A DNA stretch of 15,085 nt. It comes from Patescibacteria group bacterium UBA6102 (GTDB taxonomy: Bacteria > Patescibacteriota > Minisyncoccia > Minisyncoccales > UBA5738). Each line of letters begins with the position of its first letter. The stretch's first letter is position 1. Below the pieces are notes generated by a model. That model was not told where the DNA came from, searched no databases, and saw only the letters and a program-made list of their open reading frames with translations. The stretch covers positions 4,827 through 19,911 of the forward strand of contig DIWQ01000061.1 in assembly GCA_002423555.1 (NCBI GenBank), read 5' to 3'. Shown here piece by piece: positions 1 to 6,117 of the stretch. A program made the translations under genes and the position numbers.

Positions 1-281
1 TCCACGCCCAGTTTTTTCCACGGCAAATTCGCCGGATCGGTTTCGGAAAAAATCGCAATGCGCCGGACGCCTTTTTTCGTTTTGACGATCAATTCCTTTT
101 CCGCGGTTTCAATTTCTTTTTCCCAACGGCCGTAGACGGAATCAAACCGCAAAAGATGGGCGATTGTTTGTGCGTCAGTCAAATCATTGATCGCCGCAAT
201 TTCCAATTCCGGATGCTTGTCAATGATAATTTTGAAAACATGGCGGCCGATCCGTCCCAAACCATTGATTGCGATTTTCAT
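1..281 (-). CDS. gap: Glyceraldehyde-3-phosphate dehydrogenase, N-terminal part (cut by window edge)
   Basis: About 93 N-terminal residues are visible; the rest lies beyond position 1. The protein opens with MKIAINGLGRIGR, the GxGxxGR dinucleotide-binding loop of the GAPDH Rossmann fold at residues 7-13. It continues with an AAINDLTD stretch near residues 29-36, and then HLLRFDSVYGRW, which matches the family's conserved 'LLKYDSVHG' region. GAPDH oxidises glyceraldehyde-3-phosphate to 1,3-bisphosphoglycerate with NAD(P)+ in cytoplasmic glycolysis. The ATG at 281 is chosen because the Rossmann motif begins at once after it. The catalytic Cys (usually near residue 150) is not visible. The gene is separated from the glutaredoxin gene by a terminator and an AT-only spacer, so it probably has its own promoter. 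Its position downstream of a hydrogenase cluster fits a fermentative metabolism, but that link is inference. Confidence 0.93.
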   Translation of the reverse strand, partial: MKIAINGLGRIGRHVFKIIIDKHPELEIAAINDLTDAQTIAHLLRFDSVYGRWEKEIETAEKELIVKTKKGVRRIAIFSETDPANLPWKKLGV

Positions 282-394
282 AAATGTAAAATTGAAAAAT
301 CAAAATTCAAAATGACAATTAAAAATGTAAAATTAATAAATTCTAAAATTTGGCATTATCATTTTCCATTTTGATTTTTACATTTTAAATTAAT
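282..394. repeat. AT-rich imperfect inverted repeat in the spacer
   Basis: The spacer between gap and the glutaredoxin terminator is almost pure A/T. The left arm (about 282-314, reading AAATGTAAAATTGAAAAATC then AAAATTCAAAATG) is matched by the reverse complement of the right arm (about 360-394) with small gaps. A second partial left-arm copy starts near 321 (AAAAATGTAAAATTAAT). It resembles the element at 2573-2675 in style. It may be a MITE-like element or a low-complexity spacer; no coding potential was seen. Confidence 0.5.
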
Positions 395-430
395 AACAGG
401 CCGACGCGCATTCGCGCATCGGCTTGTTAT
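393..430 (-). terminator. Strong hairpin terminator after the glutaredoxin gene
   Basis: TAACAGGCCGACGCGC (394-409) pairs with GCGCATCGGCTTGTTA (414-429) around an ATTC loop. The stem is 16 bp with one C-A mismatch and one G-T wobble. It begins 3 nt after the glutaredoxin stop codon (433-435). On the minus strand it is followed by an A/T-rich tail rather than a clean U-run. It should end the hydrogenase/thiol-redox transcript before gap. Confidence 0.75.
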
Positions 431-432
431 AA

Positions 433-663
433 TTACTTCAATCCGAGAGTGGCATCAATCTCCGCCTTGTCAAAGCCGACGATGATTTTGCCGTCAATGT
501 TAACCACCGGCACGCCGATCTGACCGGATAACTCAACCATTTCGTCGCGCTCTTTTTCATTTTCCGAAACATCAACTTCCGCAAACACAACTTTTTTCTC
601 TTTCAAATAATCTTTCAGGGTGACACAATATGGGCAAAACGGAGTGGAATAGACCTTGATCAT
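433..663 (-). CDS. Glutaredoxin / NrdH-like redoxin
   Basis: This 76-residue protein is a complete single-domain glutaredoxin-like thioredoxin fold. It opens with IKVYSTPFCPYC, which puts the dithiol active site CPYC at residues 10-13. It carries the cis-proline segment GVPVV (about 50-54) and the IIVGFD motif that follows it in NrdH/glutaredoxin-like proteins. It would reduce protein disulfides or mixed disulfides in the cytoplasm, with electrons from glutathione or thioredoxin reductase; which of these applies cannot be told from sequence. It starts 12 nt after the stop of the thioredoxin-fold membrane protein at 676-1710, so the two are probably co-transcribed, and a terminator follows directly. 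No Shine-Dalgarno is evident before the ATG (the upstream sequence is A/T-rich). Confidence 0.92.
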   Translation of the reverse strand: MIKVYSTPFCPYCVTLKDYLKEKKVVFAEVDVSENEKERDEMVELSGQIGVPVVNIDGKIIVGFDKAEIDATLGLK

Positions 664-675
664 TTTGATTTTTTG

Positions 676-1710
676 TTAATTACAACTGCCGGCGGCGCTG
701 TCGGAGGCGGAAACCGCCGCGCCGAATCCGGAAGACGGCTGTTCTTCGGACAAAACGGTGCTGCACTCTTCCGGCTGTTCATTGAAAGCCGCACAAACCG
801 CTTGCTTGAATTTTTCCGGCGACCGCGAAGAAATCGCGCCGGACGCGTCCTTTCCGTTAATAATTATCGTCGGCGATCCCTGAACCTCATATTGACTGTT
901 CAAATCGTCGTTGACGGCAAACTTCGGATAAACGCCGCTTACCCACGTTGATTTGTCGTTGTAATCGGCAGTGATGTTGAATTCCTTGTCGGTCGCCGCC
1001 ACACACGAGCTCAATTTACTTTGGTCAATGCCCGCTTCGGCCAGACATTTGCCGTAATCAGCCGTGCAGTCTTCGGTGGAACATTCGGCATATTTGGTAT
1101 CCGCGGCAAAACATTTCAAGTAGGCCGCCACCTTTTCCGATTGTTCTTTTTGAATGCAGTATTGGCGCAGATTTTCGTCAATTTCCGCTTTGCCGTGCAT
1201 CGCGTAATTCACGAAATAGATTCCCATATCCGCCTTGTCTTTGAGAAGCTCATAAACCGGCAGATACATTTTCTGCGCCTGCAAACCGTAAGGACAATAG
1301 CTCATCACAAACAATTTCACTTCCGGCCGGTCGCTTTTGTCAATTTCGGCCGCGGCTTTTTCTTCTTCCAGCTTCTTGTCCAAAATGATCGCCTGCGGCA
1401 CGCCCTCGGCAAACAACAACGCCCCGTCCTTGGTAACATAGGAAGCGTAATTCTGGCCCTGAATCACCAGCTTGAACGAATACATTCCGTTTTCTTCCTT
1501 CACATCGGCATACTCGGCGGTAACGCCGTCGGAAAGCATATTTTCATTAATGTAATCAATCGCTCTTTGCGCCGCCGCCTCCGGCTTGATAGTTTTGCCG
1601 AAAATATCTAATCCCTGCCATGGCTGGAAATAGGCCAGCAGGGAAATCACCGCAAATCCGCACAGGGACAGCACCGGATACAGCACATTCTTTGAAATTT
1701 TAATTGCCAT
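676..1710 (-). CDS. Membrane-anchored DsbA/GILT-like thioredoxin-fold protein with a single-Cys CPYG site
   Basis: This 344-residue protein has one N-terminal membrane helix (about residues 8-28), so the bulk is probably extracytoplasmic. Residues ~40-110 form a small domain of unknown role. A thioredoxin-fold domain begins near 130 with VKLFVMSYCPYGLQAQK. The expected CxxC active site is C139-P-Y-G142, with only the first Cys present. The cis-Pro is in VQGSPTIIING (P280). A Cys-rich helical insert (C185, C200, C210, C215, C222, C236) and the C-terminal C306, C316 and C343 may form structural disulfides or supply a resolving thiol. This layout is like bacterial GILT/DsbA-related proteins. Likely role: thiol-disulfide exchange at the cell surface, perhaps for the Cys-rich secreted proteins encoded nearby (inference). 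It lies 12 nt upstream of the glutaredoxin gene. The start at 1710 is chosen because the membrane helix follows it. Confidence 0.82.
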   Translation of the reverse strand: MAIKISKNVLYPVLSLCGFAVISLLAYFQPWQGLDIFGKTIKPEAAAQRAIDYINENMLSDGVTAEYADVKEENGMYSFKLVIQGQNYASYVTKDGALLFAEGVPQAIILDKKLEEEKAAAEIDKSDRPEVKLFVMSYCPYGLQAQKMYLPVYELLKDKADMGIYFVNYAMHGKAEIDENLRQYCIQKEQSEKVAAYLKCFAADTKYAECSTEDCTADYGKCLAEAGIDQSKLSSCVAATDKEFNITADYNDKSTWVSGVYPKFAVNDDLNSQYEVQGSPTIIINGKDASGAISSRSPEKFKQAVCAAFNEQPEECSTVLSEEQPSSGFGAAVSASDSAAGSCN

Positions 1711-1822
1711 ATGTTTTTTTATTTTTTACTGAATTTTTAACCGCTGTTAACGCTATCAGACTACATTATTCCTGATTATTTTGCAACGCCTTTACTCAAT
1801 TCAATCTTGAAGCGATTGCCTG

Positions 1823-2044
1823 CTATTCTTCAATGGCATTTTGCGTGGCCAAATTCAGATCAATCAGCAAATTTTTCAGATCAATCCGGTAAGCGGAACA
1901 AATATCTTTCAGGGTGAGATCGGCCATCTCCATTTGCGCCATCGGGCAGGCCAAACACGGCACCTTGTATTTTAACAGCACGTCTTCCCCTTTTGAAAAC
2001 TCCAAAACTTCCTTTAATGTTGTGTCCTCGTTGAAATCCACCAT
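1823..2044 (-). CDS. DUF1858-domain redox-disulfide protein
   Basis: This 73-residue protein fits the DUF1858 / hybrid-cluster-associated redox disulfide family. It has an acidic N-terminal segment, a helix (TLKEVLEFS), a CxxC pair at C30 and C33 (VPCLACPMAQ), and a second helix pattern, LTLKDICSAYRID. Family members are small proteins, often found beside redox enzymes; the biochemical role is not established. The gene lies 13 nt after the stop of the six-helix membrane protein and downstream of the [FeFe]-hydrogenase gene, so it probably belongs to that transcript. The region below it (1711-1822) holds no gene; weak promoter-like sequence there was not convincing. No Shine-Dalgarno is evident. 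Confidence 0.85.
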   Translation of the reverse strand: MVDFNEDTTLKEVLEFSKGEDVLLKYKVPCLACPMAQMEMADLTLKDICSAYRIDLKNLLIDLNLATQNAIEE

Positions 2045-2057
2045 AAAATTGTCATTT

Positions 2058-2561
2058 TTAATTTTTATCTTTTAATTTTAAATTTATACCGTAAGCAACA
2101 ACGCCGCCCAGTATTGCGGTAATCAGTTGGGGCCACCCCATCATTGACGCCAGCGCCAATTGCACACTGCCATGAGTGATCGCGGTTAAGGCCACCGCCG
2201 CGGACAGCACCAAAATCCCAAACTTGGCCAAAACGGCAACGCTGGCCGCCACCCAATAACCAAACCGGCGCAAAAACGCGAAAATCCCCGCCAGCGCAAT
2301 GTTTGACACCATAATATAGGGCACCATCGCCGCCATGGCCGCGGGCAAAGTCCCCGCCGCCAGCGCAATCAAGCTGGGAACCACCGCTACCGCCGCCGCC
2401 GCGCGAAATCCCGCCAACATCACGGCCGCAAATAACGCCGCATTAACAATCGTCCCCGTCACCAACTGCTGGCCGAACAGCGGCGCCATCGCCGCCACCC
2501 CAGTTAACGCCGCAGTTATCACCAAATCTTTTCTTATACTGATCGATATAGAATTTGCCAT
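2058..2561 (-). CDS. Six-helix integral membrane protein next to the hydrogenase
   Basis: This 167-residue, Ala/Val-rich, very hydrophobic protein starts MANSISISIRKD. It shows about six membrane segments (roughly 12-30, 33-54, 56-75, 78-97, 101-125 and 140-160) and a short basic tail, LKLKDKN. The ATG at 2561 is preferred: an in-frame start at 2633 would add 24 residues read from the intergenic inverted repeat. The topology and size recall S-components of ECF transporters, and small proteins of this kind are found beside [FeFe]-hydrogenase genes in related genomes (from memory, not verified). The residues do not show a substrate. It is 13 nt upstream of the DUF1858 gene and follows the hydrogenase gene. 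A role in anchoring or coupling the hydrogenase to the membrane is possible but speculative. Confidence 0.75.
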   Translation of the reverse strand: MANSISISIRKDLVITAALTGVAAMAPLFGQQLVTGTIVNAALFAAVMLAGFRAAAAVAVVPSLIALAAGTLPAAMAAMVPYIMVSNIALAGIFAFLRRFGYWVAASVAVLAKFGILVLSAAVALTAITHGSVQLALASMMGWPQLITAILGGVVAYGINLKLKDKN

Positions 2562-2572
2562 ATATTTAAGTT

Positions 2573-2675
2573 CAAATGTCAAAATCCTAATGTCAAACAA
2601 AATCCCAAGCCCAAATGTTAAAATGAAATGCAAATCTCATTTAAGCTTTGAGCTTTGGGCTTGATTTGACATTTG
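2573..2675. repeat. Imperfect inverted repeat between the hydrogenase and membrane-protein genes
   Basis: CAAATGTCAAA (2573-2583) and CAAGCCCAAA (2606-2615) are exactly matched in reverse complement by TTTGACATTTG (2665-2675) and TTTGGGCTTG (2654-2663). The right arm is compact; the left arm carries an insertion of about 22 nt. Short direct repeats of the type 'TTTGAGCTTTG' also occur (near 2646-2690). It looks like a MITE-like or REP-like spacer element. On the transcript it could fold between two co-oriented genes. Confidence 0.6.
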
Positions 2676-2693
2676 TTATTTGAGCTTTGAAAT

Positions 2694-4439
2694 TTACTTG
2701 ATGATTTCGCTTTTGCCTTTTTGCGCGTAATGCGTGTGAAGAATTTCGTGGATTTTGTGTTCATCGTTTTGCAGATCGTCATAGACCGCCTTCACCGCCG
2801 GGCTTTCGTGGGCGAGACGGATAGTTTTGGCCGCATCGTCGGAATACAGCCCTTGGGCGCGCTTTTTGCGGATTTCATCATTGACCGGCAGGGGTTGGCC
2901 GCCGCCGCCGATGCATCCGCCGGGACACGCCATCACCTCCACATAGTCGTAGGCTTTAGGATCTTTGGCCAAATCGTCCAAAACCATTTTAGCATTTTCC
3001 ATCCCGTTGGCAACCGCAATCTTCAATTTAACGCCCCCGATCTCAATCTCGGCTTTTTTCAATCCGACAATGCCGCGCACGCCTTCAAAATCAACTTTTT
3101 CCAAATTTTTGCCGGTAATCAGCCAATGCGCCGTGCGCGCCGCCGCCTCGGTCACTCCGCCGGTGGCGCCAAAAATCGTGCCGGCGCCGGTATAAACGCC
3201 GAACGGATCGTCGGCAATTTCTTCGAGCATAGCTTTCAAATCAATCCGGTTCTTCTGCAATAACCGCCCCAGTTCGCGGGTGGTCAACACAAAATCCGCC
3301 GGCGCCAAGCCGTTGATTTTTTCTTCGGGCTTGAACGCGTCGTATTTTTTCGCCGCGCAAGGCATCACCGATACCGAAACAATATCTTCGGGATTAATAT
3401 TGTTGTTTTCCGCCCAGCGGGTTTTGATCAGCGATCCCAGCATATTTTGCGGCGATTTGACCGTGGTGATATGGGGAATCAAGTCGGGGCGGAAAAATTC
3501 CACATAGCGGATCCACGCCGGACAGCAGGAAGTGAACATCGGCAAGGGTTTGTTTTCCTTGACTCTTTGCACCAACTCTTTAGCCTCTTCCACGGTGGTC
3601 AAATCCGCCGCCATATTCGTGTCAAACACTTTGTCAAATCCCAATTTTTTCAAGGACGCGACCAATTGTCCGGTCACCACCTGGCCGTGGGGAATGCCGA
3701 ACATTTCCCCGATTGACGCCCGGATTGACGGCGCGAATTGCACCACCAGCGTTTTTCCTTTTCTATCTTTTAACAGCGCGTCCACTGCCTCCACCGCGCT
3801 TTCCACATCCAGCGCGCCCACCGGGCAGTGCACCACGCACTGGGCGCAATAAATGCAATCTTTTTTCTCGTCCGAAGAAGGCGAAATTCGGCTTTCATAG
3901 CCCCGCCCCTCCAACTCTAAAAAGCCGTCGGATTTGCACTCATCTTCATTCCCGCGCTTGGAACCGGTCTGGCGCGAGCACATATCAACGCAATTGCGGC
4001 AATTGATGCACTTTGACCGGTCAAGAATGATCGGCCCGAATTTGATAATTTCAGGCTCCGGGTTTCGCAACAGATGAGCGTTCAAATCGGCTTTCAATTC
4101 CGCGGCATATTTCAACAGCGCGCATTTGCCCTGCCAGACGCACTGCGGGCAATTGCGCCGGTGCTGGCCCAAAAGCAATTCCAAATTGGTTTTGCGCAAC
4201 GCCGTCAAATTTTCGCTTTGCGTGACCACTTTCGTTCCCTCTTTTATCTTTGTCGCACAGGCCGCCTGTGGAGCCGCCACCCCCTCAATCTCCACCACGC
4301 ACATCCGGCAATTTGCCTTCACGCACAGATCCGGATGATAACACAGCGCCGGAATTTCAATCCCGTTCTCCCGCGCCGCCTCCAATATTGTCTGCCCCTC
4401 CCTTGCTTCCACCTCCCGATTATCAATTGTTATTTTCAT
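2694..4439 (-). CDS. hndD: [FeFe]-hydrogenase catalytic subunit, HndD/HydA type
   Basis: This 581-residue protein has the modular layout of NAD(P)-linked or bifurcating [FeFe]-hydrogenases. In order: a plant-type [2Fe-2S] domain (C33, C44, C47, C61); a His-Cys cluster site (H93, C97, C100, C106); two [4Fe-4S] sites (C144/C147/C150 and C154, and C195/C198/C201/C205); and the H-cluster domain. H-cluster loops are L1 TSCCPAW (C305, C306), L2 MPCAAKKYD (C361, K364), and L3 with C505 and C509 in ACPGGCIGGGG. Proton-path glutamates are present at E285 and E288, with Thr325 where CpI has Ser319. It makes or oxidises H2 in the cytoplasm with ferredoxin and a flavoprotein partner, probably the HndC-like product at 5043-6011. 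Departures from the canonical motifs are D367 for Glu in L2 and GGVTEAA for GGVMEAA. The start follows an A/T-rich leader with no Shine-Dalgarno. Confidence 0.96.
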   Translation of the reverse strand: MKITIDNREVEAREGQTILEAARENGIEIPALCYHPDLCVKANCRMCVVEIEGVAAPQAACATKIKEGTKVVTQSENLTALRKTNLELLLGQHRRNCPQCVWQGKCALLKYAAELKADLNAHLLRNPEPEIIKFGPIILDRSKCINCRNCVDMCSRQTGSKRGNEDECKSDGFLELEGRGYESRISPSSDEKKDCIYCAQCVVHCPVGALDVESAVEAVDALLKDRKGKTLVVQFAPSIRASIGEMFGIPHGQVVTGQLVASLKKLGFDKVFDTNMAADLTTVEEAKELVQRVKENKPLPMFTSCCPAWIRYVEFFRPDLIPHITTVKSPQNMLGSLIKTRWAENNNINPEDIVSVSVMPCAAKKYDAFKPEEKINGLAPADFVLTTRELGRLLQKNRIDLKAMLEEIADDPFGVYTGAGTIFGATGGVTEAAARTAHWLITGKNLEKVDFEGVRGIVGLKKAEIEIGGVKLKIAVANGMENAKMVLDDLAKDPKAYDYVEVMACPGGCIGGGGQPLPVNDEIRKKRAQGLYSDDAAKTIRLAHESPAVKAVYDDLQNDEHKIHEILHTHYAQKGKSEIIK

Positions 4440-4474
4440 ATTTTTTCGTTAATTATCATGTCCCAAATTTATGC

Positions 4475-4510
4475 TTGACAAAAAAAATTAAACCGCTACT
4501 ATTATAATAG
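4475..4510 (+). promoter_or_regulatory. TTGACA box and palindromic TATAAT box in the hndD upstream region
   Basis: On the plus strand a perfect TTGACA lies at 4475-4480. The perfect 12-bp palindrome CTATTATAATAG lies at 4499-4510, so it contains TATAAT on both strands. Plus-strand spacers are 16 nt to TACTAT (4497-4502), 19 to TATTAT and 22 to TATAAT. A plus-strand transcript would run at once into the hairpin at 4520-4561. On the minus strand the palindrome can serve as the hndD -10 (TATAAT at 4506-4501), with only a poor -35 (GTGTTT), giving a leader of about 55 nt. Confidence 0.45.
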
Positions 4511-4519
4511 AATTCACAT

Positions 4520-4561
4520 AAAAAACACCTCTAAATGTTCCGTCATTTGGCGGTGTTTTTT
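4520..4561. terminator. Rho-independent terminator, usable from both strands
   Basis: AAAAAACACC (4520-4529) pairs perfectly with GGTGTTTTTT (4552-4561). Inside it, AAATG pairs with CATTT beyond a short internal loop. It overlaps the last codons and the stop of the NYN gene. Both strands end the stem in a T6 run, so it can end the minus-strand hndC-NYN transcript and any plus-strand transcript. Confidence 0.8.
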
Positions 4562-5046
4562 GTATATTCCAATTTCTGGCGCAAATTGTCAATAAACACC
4601 ACTTTTTCTTTCGCCGATTGTCTCAACAACGACGAACAAGTCTTGTGATAAGGACTGATTACCATTCTCAATTTATCGCACCCATAAAGATATTTAACCA
4701 ACGAATAAAAATCGCCATCGCTGGAAACAATCACGGCCTTATCGTAATTTTGAAATTCAATCATCGTTTGCAGTACCAAATCAGCATCAACATTGCCCTT
4801 AATGTTGCCATCCCCGTCAGGCAATGTCGGTTTAAAGATTAAAACATAACCGCATTTTTGCAAACTGGAATACAAATCTTGATTTTTTTGAATATAGCCA
4901 ATAAACAAATAAGCAACCTTCACGCCATATTTTTCCGCCAAATAAACGCGAAATTTTAAAAAATCCAAAAACCACCCCTGACTTCTCACCCCAAGATTCA
5001 AATTCTGGCTGTCAATAAACGCATAATTATTTCCTTTGGATTTCAT
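4543..5046 (-). CDS. NYN-domain (LabA/DUF88-like) PIN-fold putative ribonuclease
   Basis: This 167-residue protein is almost entirely a NYN domain. Its first acidic motif is NNYAFIDSQNLN (D12). The middle acidic motif is KGNVDADLVLQTM, and AVIVSSDGDFYSLV is the classic 'SGDGDF' strand. These Asp residues are the expected metal ligands of a PIN-like nuclease, and the domain in general acts on RNA. The ATG at 5046 is chosen: it forms an ATGA overlap with the stop of the HndC-like gene, and GGAG sits 8 nt upstream, one of the few good ribosome-binding sites in the window. A longer in-frame start at 5103 would sit inside the upstream gene. Translational coupling to a hydrogenase flavoprotein gene is unusual; whether it controls that transcript is unknown. 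Confidence 0.88.
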   Translation of the reverse strand: MKSKGNNYAFIDSQNLNLGVRSQGWFLDFLKFRVYLAEKYGVKVAYLFIGYIQKNQDLYSSLQKCGYVLIFKPTLPDGDGNIKGNVDADLVLQTMIEFQNYDKAVIVSSDGDFYSLVKYLYGCDKLRMVISPYHKTCSSLLRQSAKEKVVFIDNLRQKLEYTKNTAK

Positions 5047-6011
5047 AACAATTTCTCCGACAAACTGCCGATGGAATTGGCGACGCCTTTGCCGAAGGGG
5101 CAAAAGCTGGCCGCCGCCAGCAGCTTGACGATGCTTTGCGCCCGTGCGATGTCAAGCGGCTCTCCGGAAAAGATTTCGCGCAGGCGATAAACGCCTTCGC
5201 GGCAGGGAACGCACTTGCCGCAATTCTCGTTGATGAAAAAATTTATCCATTTCAACCCCAACTGCCGCGGATCGGTTTTGGCTTTGTTATAGATCACGAT
5301 TGATCCCGCGCCGGACAAAGGAACCTCCAATTCATCCGACAGCATAATGGTGCCGCTGGCGCCGCCCCCGGCTTGAACAAAAAATTCATCCTTGGGCCAA
5401 TTGCCGGTTTTTCCCAAAATTTCCTTAATTGTCAAGCTTTCGCCCCGCTCAAAAACTCCCGGGCAAGCGCAATCGCCGGCAATGGTGTAAAAGCGCGTAT
5501 TTTTATATTCGCCGCGGGCAATCCTTGCCGCAAAATATAATGTCTCCAAATTATTGATCAAAGTAGGATATCCAAACAATCCCTCTTGCGGCGGAAACGG
5601 CGGTTTGATCCGTGGCTCCACGGCTTTTCCTTCAATGGAATCCAACAGCGCGGTTTCTTCGCCGCCCAGATACCCGCCCGGTTCGCGGATGATTTTTATC
5701 GCCCGTGCGCCGATAATTTCGGCCAGCGCATTTTTAAACTTATCAAAATAATCATGGCGCAAATATAAATAGCCTTTTTTTGCCCCCACCTCCTCCATGG
5801 CCAGCTTAATTCCTTCAATCACGATATCAGGCCATTTTTCCAGAATGTGGCCATCTTTGGCCACCGCTGGTTCGCCTTCGGACACATTGCAAACGACATA
5901 TTTGGTTTCGCCCGGCGCATCCTTAACCATTTGCCATTTTTGCCACGCGGGAAACCCCGCGCCGCCGCGCCCCCTCAAATTCGCTTGCTTTAATTTTTCA
6001 ATGATTTCCAT
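5043..6011 (-). CDS. hndC: NuoF/HndC-like NAD(P)H-binding FMN flavoprotein, short form
   Basis: This 322-residue protein is the 51-kDa NuoF/HndC/HydB family core. Residues 13-21 are RGRGGAGFP (FMN/NADH site). SEGEPAVAKD (44-53) stands where the family has 'EPGTFKD'. GGYLGGEETALLDSIEG (112-128) is the conserved nucleotide-binding loop. NCGKCVPCREG supplies C254, C257 and C260, and C294 in SFCPFG completes a [4Fe-4S] cluster. It lacks both the N-terminal thioredoxin-like [2Fe-2S] domain and the C-terminal ferredoxin domain found in HndC/HydB, and also begins very close to the RGRGGAGFP motif. It should move electrons between NAD(P)H and the HndD hydrogenase in the cytoplasm. No NuoE/HndA partner is in the window. 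It starts ~68 nt below a good promoter (6086-6113), with a hairpin in the leader, and its stop overlaps the NYN start. Confidence 0.92.
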   Translation of the reverse strand: MEIIEKLKQANLRGRGGAGFPAWQKWQMVKDAPGETKYVVCNVSEGEPAVAKDGHILEKWPDIVIEGIKLAMEEVGAKKGYLYLRHDYFDKFKNALAEIIGARAIKIIREPGGYLGGEETALLDSIEGKAVEPRIKPPFPPQEGLFGYPTLINNLETLYFAARIARGEYKNTRFYTIAGDCACPGVFERGESLTIKEILGKTGNWPKDEFFVQAGGGASGTIMLSDELEVPLSGAGSIVIYNKAKTDPRQLGLKWINFFINENCGKCVPCREGVYRLREIFSGEPLDIARAQSIVKLLAAASFCPFGKGVANSIGSLSEKLL

Positions 6012-6037
6012 ATTTTGGTTTTATTTACCCGCCAGAA

Positions 6038-6062
6038 TACCTCGGAGCTCTGCCCCGGGGTA
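6038..6062. repeat. Hairpin (imperfect palindrome) in the hndC leader
   Basis: TACCTCGG (6038-6045) pairs with CCGGGGTA (6055-6062) with one wobble, around a 9-nt loop. GAATA (6035-6039) and TTATTC (6065-6070) extend the symmetry outward with a bulge. It lies between the promoter at 6086-6113 and the ATG at 6011. There is no U-run after it, so a leader structure or a dispersed palindromic repeat is likelier than a terminator. Confidence 0.5.
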
Positions 6063-6085
6063 GTTTATTCGCAAATAATAGTCCC

Positions 6086-6113
6086 ATTATACAATCTGTT
6101 TTAAATCGCGCAA
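6086..6113 (-). promoter_or_regulatory. hndC: Sigma-70-type promoter for the hndC-NYN operon
   Basis: On the minus strand, TTGCGC (6113-6108) is followed after 16 nt by a perfect TATAAT (6091-6086). Transcription would begin near 6079, giving a leader of about 68 nt before the ATG at 6011. It lies in the 116-nt gap after the metallo-beta-lactamase-fold gene and separates the surface-protein genes from the redox genes. Confidence 0.6.
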
Positions 6114-6117
6114 ACAA

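Noticed and set aside
1021..1611. 196-codon plus-strand open frame opposite the DsbA/GILT-like gene
   Set aside because: It is a shadow of a clearly coding minus-strand gene; Arg/Phe/His-rich with no domain pattern.
1758..1786. Promoter before the DsbA/GILT-like gene (TTGCAA, 17 nt, TAGTCT)
   Set aside because: The -35 is fair but the -10 matches only three of six positions.
2562..2633. 24-residue N-terminal extension of the six-helix membrane protein
   Set aside because: The extension is translated from the intergenic inverted repeat; the start at 2561 fits the membrane topology better.
5047..5103. 19-residue N-terminal extension of the NYN protein
   Set aside because: It lies wholly inside the upstream gene, is Arg/Gln-rich and unlike NYN sequence; the ATGA overlap with GGAG gives the better start.
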